In this document: positions 8,754 to 14,223 of the stretch, in pieces | Layout: each line of letters opens with the position of its first letter | How positions within the stretch are numbered: the stretch's first letter is position 1 | NCBI GenBank assembly: GCA_910592005.1 | Contig: CAJVPP010002594.1 | Span: 1 to 14,223 of the forward strand | DNA length: 14,223 nucleotides | Direction of reading: 5' to 3' | DNA from: Funneliformis mosseae | Lineage: Eukaryota > Glomeromycota > Glomeromycetes > Glomerales > Glomeraceae | Program-made: the position numbers and the translations under genes | The notes under the pieces: generated by a model | Databases searched by the model: none | What the model saw: only the letters and a program-made list of their open reading frames with translations | Told to the model about the DNA's origin: nothing

Positions 8754-9516
8754 GATATATTTTTGATATTAATATAAATATTTTGTCTAATAATGAAATT
8801 GAATATTAAGATATTAGCCAAATGATAATGAAATTGAAAATGCCATTAGAATAGTATATTTAAATGCATTATCTTTATGAATTATCTTGAAATTAGGCAG
8901 CAACAAAAAAAAATTATAATATTAAATATTAATATTATTTGTGACTCAGATTGTGAAATAAATGAAAATGATAAGTTATATTAGAAGAAATTTATAGCAA
9001 TTTTGAAGGTACTGTTTCTGAAGTTATAAGGCTATCTGAATTAGATAAAACTTTAATAAAAATGTTGAATGATAATCAAAAAAATACTAAAATATTTAGT
9101 AATAATAATAGTGACAATAGCGATAATGATAATTGTAAAAACAACAATAATTTTATTAAATTAACAAAAATTCAGTATATTATATTAAAAAATAGCAAAC
9201 TAACCATTATTGAATTATCAGAAAATAAACTAGAAGAATCAATTTTTAAAGAAAATAAAAATCTTGATATAAGAAGTTTTAACAATTAGATCATCATATG
9301 ATGCATTTTCATATTTAGATTGTATTTGTGAAATTAGACATTTAAGTATTAATTTGAATCTAAATTCTGATAATTTAGTTGATTATAATTATATTAATTA
9401 TTTGATTACTCAATTGTCTGGCAATAATAATAACTCAATTATCCATAACAAAAATAAGAGATGGTTAGAAAGAAAAAGAACAGAAAATATTGAGTTGAAT
9501 CAAAGTAATTTAAAAG

Positions 9517-9588
9517 GTATTGTATATTGTATAAAATTTTATTTATTGTTTTATTATTATTTGGAAATTAATTTTTATTTTATTTTAG
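9517..9588 (+). other. 72-nt intron of the plus-strand relic
   Basis: AAAAG|GTATTGTATATTG...TTTATTTTAG|ATATCAAC. The insert has 72 nt and no stop in the main frame, so it inflates the open frame at 9354-9848. Its translation is low-complexity (Y, F, L, I), unlike the flanks. Splicing gives QSNLK+DINYANILQ in phase 1. Confidence 0.7.
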
Positions 9589-10030
9589 ATATCAACTATG
9601 CTAATATTTTGCAAAATAATTCTTTAGAAGAAAGTAGATTTTTAATTACTTTTTTTGATGAGAAATTATGTATTAGAAAAATCTTAACTATATATAAAAA
9701 TATCAGTAGAAAGCACAATTATATTTCAAGTAGTGTAAATAATATAGATATTTTATCTTATATTTTATTAATATTATTCATTGATATATATAGTGGATCT
9801 TTTTTACTAATGATTGCTATGCTAGTAAAAAATTATTTGTACACATAACTCTTAAAGAAGTGGTTTATTATTTTGAAAAAGATGATACAATTACTTTTTA
9901 AAGCAATTCTATGCTTATATTAATAAGCTAATCATTACAAATTTATGAAATTTTAAATAATTCTGATACTCGTAAACAACTTATTTTTATTTTTCATAGT
10001 CAGAATAATAGCAATTTAGATGAATTTTAA

Positions 10031-10189
10031 ATAATAAAAATTTAAATGTTATATGTTATTAAAAGGGTAAATTTTTTAATAATGTAAAATATCCCTAATA
10101 CTATGTAAGGGTAAAATTACTAGAAAAATTTGTGGATAAAGTTCATAGTAAAATTCTCTAAAATTTCCTAGAAGTTTATATATAAGTTT
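10031..10189. other. junction between the plus-strand relic and the LINE
   Basis: A+T-rich sequence with two copies of AAGGGTAAA (at about 10062 and 10108) and TATCCCTA between them. No coding motif is seen. It probably contains the 3' flank of the relic and the truncation point of the LINE. Confidence 0.4.
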
Positions 10190-11720
10190 CTGAGATCCTT
10201 GCATTACCTACCCATCATAATAGCTACTGTAGTCCTTTGTCTCCTTATATAATTTTTAAAATAGTACTTTTTAACTATAAAATATTTTTAGACACAAATT
10301 TTAATATAGAAACTCCACCTCTTCCTAATATTTTAATCTTTTTTAATATATTTACCTTAGATATAGCAGATTAACTAGAGGACTTATTGATAGTATTCTC
10401 GCAATTAACTAATCTTTTATTTTATACTAATAGTTCTCTTTCTAATTTAGGAAACTCAGTATCTCATATGAAGGTTGCTTGATTACAAATTGATCCTTCA
10501 GAATCTCTTCGCTTTTTTTAAAACCTCACTATCTTTTCCACAACTATCTTCTTCTTTAGCAAAACTAGTAGCTGTCTTAGCTGCAATTTTTATTTCACCA
10601 GTCAATACTAATATTGTCATCTTTATTGATTTACAAGTTACCATTTCCTCCTACTCAAAAATGAACTATTTTCTTACTTACGCTTTATTTACAATTTTAT
10701 GTTTAAAATCTTTATTATTCTATTTGATGTTTATTCTTTTGCTTCATCAAGGACAGAAATATTTTAATTACTTTTTACAAAGTTAAAGCACATATTGATA
10801 ATCACTATAATAATAAAATTAATCGACTTACCAAAGAATTTAGTTTATTTACTATACTTCACTGTCAGCATTAGATTATGAGTATACTCTTAACTATGAC
10901 AATAAGGTTATTCTAACACTACCAAAATAATTTATCAAAGATCTTCTCAAATCCATCAACTTTCACAACTTCTAACTACTTTCACATTTCACAAATACTC
11001 TTTTTTAGATGTAAACTGAATTAGCATTATTTTTGTTCTTAATGACAATGAAAGTGCCTCAGTTATATCATATAAATCTCATCTATCCGCAAAGTTACAT
11101 CATATAAAGCCTCATCTATTCACAAAAATTTAAAGTTAAACTCTTATTAAAGCTTCTTCTGATATTTGAGATCCTCAAAAAACATTATCCTAATTTATAT
11201 AATACTTTATAGTTTTGTTCTAAATACTTAATTGACTTAGAAACTTTTAATCATATTTGACTATGTCAGACTACCCTATATCAACTTAATGACATAATGT
11301 TAGATACTATTATATTCCTTTTTCAGTATCTGACTGAACTTAATCTTTAATTTGATATTTTAACCATAATATCCATAGATATTTAAAATCTTGATTAAGA
11401 TTGTTTCACCTTCAACTTTGTAGACTTCATTAAAGAAATTATATCAAGTTCTCTCTATAGATAGTTATATCAATCATTGAATAACAAATTACTCATTCTT
11501 AGTTTACTCTCCTCTACTTATCACTTTACATATACCAAGATCAAATCCTTTTGAATAGATCACTATTCTACCCTAAAACAATTTGAAATAGATTACAATA
11601 TATCTCTTATTGAATGAAAAATAACACAATATCTACTGGTTTTCTTGACTCTATTTCCTATATTTTTATTATCTCACTTTCTTTTCATAAATTCTTTTAC
11701 TTTAATTCTAATTAATCAAA
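10190..11720 (+). pseudogene. LINE ORF2 C-terminal part: RNase H domain and C-terminal region
   Basis: In plus-strand frames, LLFYTNSSLSNLGNSVSHMK, then VA*LQIDPS (10417-10497), matches the start of the RNase H domain of fungal LINEs (YTDGSL...GWLQ), with D changed to N and W to TGA. After a frameshift in a T-run come SSSLAKLVAVLAAIFISPVN and TNIVIFIDLQ (family: KAEL.AI..A...P....I.I.TDSQ), then FYKVKAHIDNHYNNKINRL (about 10763-10830), the KVKAH...N motif. Further on, KHYPNLYNTL*FCSKY, DLETFNHI*LC and DFIKEIISSSLY (11405-11450) give the C..C...TFNHxWxC region that ends such ORF2 proteins. Endonuclease and reverse transcriptase domains are absent, as expected for a 5'-truncated LINE copy. It cannot be active. 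The left limit is approximate. Confidence 0.7.
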
Positions 11721-11915
11721 TTTTTGGATCAATAATAACTAGGCTTCTAATACTAGATGATTAAGCCTATTTTGAATTAGTTTAGGATAGGTTAGTCTGA
11801 AATAATGCAAGGTTGATTTTAATTTAACTTTACTAAATAAAAATTTCTATACTCTCTCATTTGTAATTTGTTTTTCTTAATTTACTTTTAATAAAGATTG
11901 TGTAGAGCTATCGCA
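11721..11915. other. LINE 3' flank, no gene recognised
   Basis: A few stretches (TTAGTTTAGGATAGGTTAGTC, ATGCAAGGTTGATTTTAATT) are less A+T-biased and could be LINE 3' untranslated sequence. No poly(A) tail or target duplication could be fixed. Confidence 0.35.
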
Positions 11916-12380
11916 TGTTAAAATAAAAAAAATTAAAATATTTTGATATTTAATGATTATAAAAAAATAAAATAAAATTTTAGATTTATTATATTAAGAT
12001 ATATCTAATGGTAATATTTCTAAACTATTAAAATCAATAATTATTAATATATATTAATTTTTTAATTTTTTAATTTTTAAAAATAATTTATAATTTAATA
12101 ATTAGAAAAATATAAAAATAAATATATAACTCTTTCTAGTAATCAAACAATCAAAAATTTTATGTAAAAATATATATGTTCAAAGGTAACTATAGCTTAG
12201 TTTATAAACAAAAATAAAAACTCCCTTTACAAATTTCTTTTTCTCTTTATTTTCACCAAACTTTCTTATCTCAAAAAACAGTTTTGTTAATCTAAATGAT
12301 AGTGTTTTTTGTTAAATAAATTTTTACTACTTCTCTTAGCTATTTTTTTCGTATTTTTTTATTTTTTCTTTTTGTTTACA
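11916..12380 (+). repeat. probable LTR (Ty1/copia-like), about 465 bp
   Basis: The segment begins TGTTA and ends TTTACA, matching the TG...CA rule. A TATA-like TTTATAAACAAAAATA (about 12200) is followed by the C-containing tract AACTCCCTTTACAAATTTC, typical of an LTR promoter and R start. Directly downstream is a primer-binding-site-like sequence at 12385. Part of it (11960-12030) recurs in diverged form at 13085-13148, including an exact 13-mer, ATTATATTAAGAT. I have no full-length second copy, so the left boundary is tentative. Confidence 0.5.
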
Positions 12381-12384
12381 AAAG

Positions 12385-12397
12385 TGGATATCAGAGG
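12385..12397 (+). other. primer-binding-site-like sequence
   Basis: TGGATATCAGAGG lies 4 bp after the LTR-like end. It resembles the TGGTATCAGAGC class of sites complementary to the 3' end of initiator methionine tRNA used by Ty1/copia elements, with a 2-base difference or insertion. Confidence 0.45.
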
Positions 12398-13084
12398 TAT
12401 CCTAAATAATGATTAGATTAACAATAACTTTAGATTAACTAATTATACGTGATAACTTTTTCAATTACCTTCATAAATAAAATTACAAACTTTTTAGATC
12501 TCTAATATTATAGAACTTACTAATCTTAGCAAAATTTTTTAGTTTCTCATAACTGTATTATTTAGGCTTTATACAATATCTGCTAGCAGTTATAATCTAA
12601 ACTGATAGACATTTTAGCATAGAAGTTTGAGAGTATATAAGAGCCTTTAATAGAATTTAGTGATATAAATGCTCTTATATTAGAAGATCACTATAATAAA
12701 AATTAATCAGGTAACTTAGTTAAAAACTTGTTAGAGTTGGATTTTTTATTAGTTTCTTTTTTTGATTTAATAATAATTCAAGTTATTTATTTTTGTATTG
12801 AATTTAAATTTAAGATAAAAATTATTATTAGGGAAAGAAAGAGACATAGTAATAATCTAGTTATTATACATTAAGGAGTCTCTACTAATAATTATTTTTT
12901 GAGTATAGCAGAATATTAAATTAGCCTAGAACTAGTAAGTTTTTTAGCTTATAAAAACAATTTAAGTAATTTAATTTATTTTTTTTACTTTTATACTTGA
13001 TTTTCAGGATTTTTATGTTTTAATTTACTGAATTTAAATTTTTACAATAAATATAAGTATTACTACATCTTTTAAAAAAATAAT
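12398..13084. other. remnant internal region of the LTR element, no gene readable
   Basis: The 690 bp are far too short for gag-pol. Only scattered coding-like words appear (for example EYIRAFNRI near 12631-12657 and KGKERDIVII near 12831-12860), and no protease, integrase or reverse transcriptase motif. It is likely an internally deleted copy, or a deleted gag, with heavy A+T decay. Confidence 0.35.
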
Positions 13085-13148
13085 TATAAAATATAAAATT
13101 TAGTTTATTGAATTCATTATATTAAGATCTATTAAATAGTAGTATTTT
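13085..13148 (+). repeat. partial second copy of the LTR-like sequence
   Basis: AATTATAAAATATAAAATTT...ATTATATTAAGATCTATTAAATAGTAGTATTTTTA parallels 11962-12030 (exact 13-mer at 13116-13128 and 11988-12000). It stops at the TA where the right-hand Tc1 element begins, as if that element had inserted into the 3' LTR. Confidence 0.35.
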
Positions 13149-13150
13149 TA

Positions 13151-13181
13151 CAATAGCAATCATAAGTATCTGACCACCTCT
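13151..13181 (+). repeat. Tc1 terminal inverted repeat (3' end of the right-hand element)
   Basis: Read inward: CAATAGCAATCATAAGTATC, then TGACCACCTCT, after a TA target. The inner 21 bp match the 1112-1134 repeat at 17 positions. The CATAAGTAT...GACC arrangement also resembles the CAAAAGTATT.GG.CC terminus common in Tc1 elements. Confidence 0.65.
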
Positions 13182-13250
13182 AATTCCGGTTATAAGTAAG
13201 TAAACTCAAATTTTTTTTTTATTTAAAAATACATAATCAACTAACTAAAA

Positions 13251-14223
13251 TTAATATATTATGTAGTTACTATTTGACTCTATAAGTGCAGCTATATGTC
13301 TTTTCATGCTAACTACCAAATTTGCGACAAGTACAGGTGATAATCAGTTTCATTCTTTTATAAGTTTCCTTTTAACCCTTTAATTGATTGAATTTTTTTT
13401 TGTATATTAATTTTTATTAACCTCTAAATATTTTCTATAGGGTTTTAGTCTAAAAACATTGATGGTCAAGAAAGTATCTCAATGTCATTTTCTTCCTTTC
13501 ATTTTTCGCAATTTTTGATTAATACTTTGAATTATTATCTTCTTGCAAGATCTAATCTATGTTATTTTTACCAAAAAGTTTAGAGGTGAAAGTTAGAAGA
13601 CCCTGTTCATAAATAGTACACATAAATTCAGCATTAAGGTTCCTCTGAAAGCAAAATAGCTTACCAAATCTAGAAGCAGAAAAAATTTCTAAATATAAAC
13701 TTTTGGTAAATGCTTAATAGAATGAAACACTTTTTTTCTACCAGGAAATTGCTTAACCTTTTTTTGATGTATATAATTAAAATGTACTTTTATCTGTAAA
13801 AACAACTCGATTCTAATCAAAATTCATTTTTTTACTCATTATAATCTTTTCTTTTGATAGTCTTCTTTAAGCAAAAGTTTAGAAATTTCATTATTAAACT
13901 TTCTTCTAGACTTACGAAGATATCACCTTACTGTTTTTATACTAAGTCTAACACCTCTCTCTTCTATTATTTCTTGTATTTGAATGGTTGTTATATTATG
14001 TTCTTTCTCTGTTATCTTTACAATCTTATCATCTTATTTCGCAGATATTATACAAGGCTGCCCTGGTCTTTCTGAAGTACTTAGGTCCTGATTTTCATGA
14101 TATCTTTTAATCCAATAAATAGCTGTAAACTTACTACAACATACCTGTTGTGACAGGTAAAATTTTAGATAGATTTAATTGGTAGAATAGAAAGTCAATT
14201 TTATTGCCATGTAGATCTTCTAT
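13251..14223 (-). pseudogene. Tc1/mariner transposase, degenerate and 5'-truncated by the window edge
   Basis: Minus-strand pieces in order are SKFTAIYWIKRYHENQDLS (end of the first HTH, about 14140-14084), SERPGQPCIIS (the GRP-type linker), and TTIQIQEIIEERGVRLSIKT with VR*YLRK (second HTH). Next come KLLLKEDYQKKRL, FD*NRVVFTDKSTF (first catalytic D, about 13800), and FSASRFGKL. NAEFMCTIYEQGLL and FGKNNID*ILQEDNNSKY*S hold the second catalytic D. After a frameshift, DIEILS*PS...D*NPIENI*RLIK includes the third acidic residue, E. The C-terminus NLVVSMKRHIAALIESNSNY ends IIY and TAA at 13251-13253. The whole DDE plan of about 340 residues is visible, lacking the first few dozen residues. W codons at 13813, 13552, 13466 and 13424 are now stops. 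Confidence 0.85.

Larger units (their letters stand above)
7715..10030 (+). pseudogene. multi-exon relic of a repetitive, transposase-like fungal protein family
   Basis: Plus-strand pieces run in consistent order. They include DLINMIIQANLRLISITSDR, NFLQYKDEIYNINFSASIYE and DPKYAKKNCRNN (7921-7956, preceded by an in-frame TAA). After a frameshift come DTVRYDQIFHLLK, LFVYLFIFG|ELFNAYLNRFISHK, M*KEYLEKAV (8348-8376), EHVFGIARQII (8542-8574) and GYIFDINININ...LSNNEIEY. A shifted frame gives PNDNEIENAIRIVYLNALSL. An acidic, N/D-rich linker (8980-9289) leads to a C-terminal block FFDEKLCIRKILTIYKNISR with DILSYILLILFIDIY, ending near TAA 10028-10030. Three short introns lie at the same phase. From memory the order resembles a high-copy family in Rhizophagus-type fungi. 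DPKxAKK..RN and EHxFGxARQ recall the DPxH...RN and E..FG..R blocks of P/THAP9-like transposases, but that link is inference. At least three frameshifts and several stops make it non-functional. Confidence 0.65.
13151..14223 (-). mobile_element. Tc1/mariner element, decayed, 5' end outside the window
   Basis: The left boundary is the 3' terminal repeat starting after TA (13149-13150). The transposase runs on the minus strand and ends about 100 bp inside this terminus, normal Tc1 spacing. The other end is not in the window. Many stops and at least one frameshift show that the element is dead. Confidence 0.75.

Noticed and set aside
9062..9289. Asparagine-rich open frame as a separate small protein
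   Set aside because: The frame extends upstream through EEIYSNFEGTVSEVI to about 8980 and downstream, after a frameshift, into SSYDAFSYLDCICEI, so it is the linker of the larger relic.
10475..10786. Open frame starting MLDYKLILQNLF as an independent gene
   Set aside because: It is one frame of the frameshifted LINE RNase H domain; the preceding frame holds YTNSSL and the following frame holds KVKAH.
5192..13815. An alternative genetic code (UGA or UAG read as tryptophan)
   Set aside because: TGA, TAG and TAA all occur at tryptophan sites together with frameshifts and other damage, which fits pseudogene decay. TGG is still used in the same relics, for example WW in the hAT dimerisation domain.
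13854..14075. 73-codon open frame on the plus strand with a hydrophobic middle
   Set aside because: It is the antisense of the Tc1 transposase second HTH region; the minus strand holds the conserved motifs.
1..14223. tRNA or rRNA genes
   Set aside because: No cloverleaf with T-loop GTTCRA-type boxes and no conserved rRNA blocks were seen on either strand by eye; a covariance-model scan was not possible.

Overview
The window looks like eukaryotic, intron-containing, very A+T-rich fungal DNA. I see no bacterial operon layout, no ribosome binding sites and no intact gene with a clear function. The mix of hAT, Tc1/mariner, LINE and LTR relics, the short introns of about 64 to 80 nt with GT...AG ends, and one repetitive protein family that I recall from Rhizophagus-type genomes all suggest an arbuscular mycorrhizal fungus (Glomeromycotina). 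That placement rests on memory and was not checked by a search.

Layout from left to right. Bases 1-520 hold two candidate minus-strand exon fragments and a pyrimidine-rich tract. Bases 524-806 are a GATCTGAAT-type satellite that abuts, and probably cuts, the helix-turn-helix end of a Tc1 transposase (807-976, minus). Its terminal repeat lies at 1112-1143, and a second, oppositely oriented Tc1-type end starts at 1226. Bases 1854-3055 (minus, perhaps to 3436) are a broken multi-exon gene of unknown function and comparatively high G+C. A decayed but structurally complete hAT transposon fills 3533-6842, with an 8-bp target duplication, recognisable termini and most of a transposase. Bases 6853-7700 are A+T-rich spacer. 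Bases 7715-10030 (plus) are a multi-exon, frameshifted copy of a repetitive, transposase-like family. Bases 10190-11720 (plus) are the RNase H and C-terminal part of a LINE ORF2. Bases 11916-12397 look like a 5' LTR plus primer binding site of a Ty1/copia-type element, with a partial second copy near 13085-13148. Bases 13151-14223 (minus) are a second Tc1/mariner element whose 5' end lies beyond the window.

The sequences do not form a pathway. The window is a graveyard of nested and neighbouring mobile elements. The common thread is C:G to T:A decay: at least twelve positions where the family has tryptophan are now stop codons, in four unrelated element types. I did not find a convincing new biological system. 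The most useful leads are the reconstructable hAT element, the back-to-back Tc1 ends, the unknown relic gene and the intron-bearing repetitive family.
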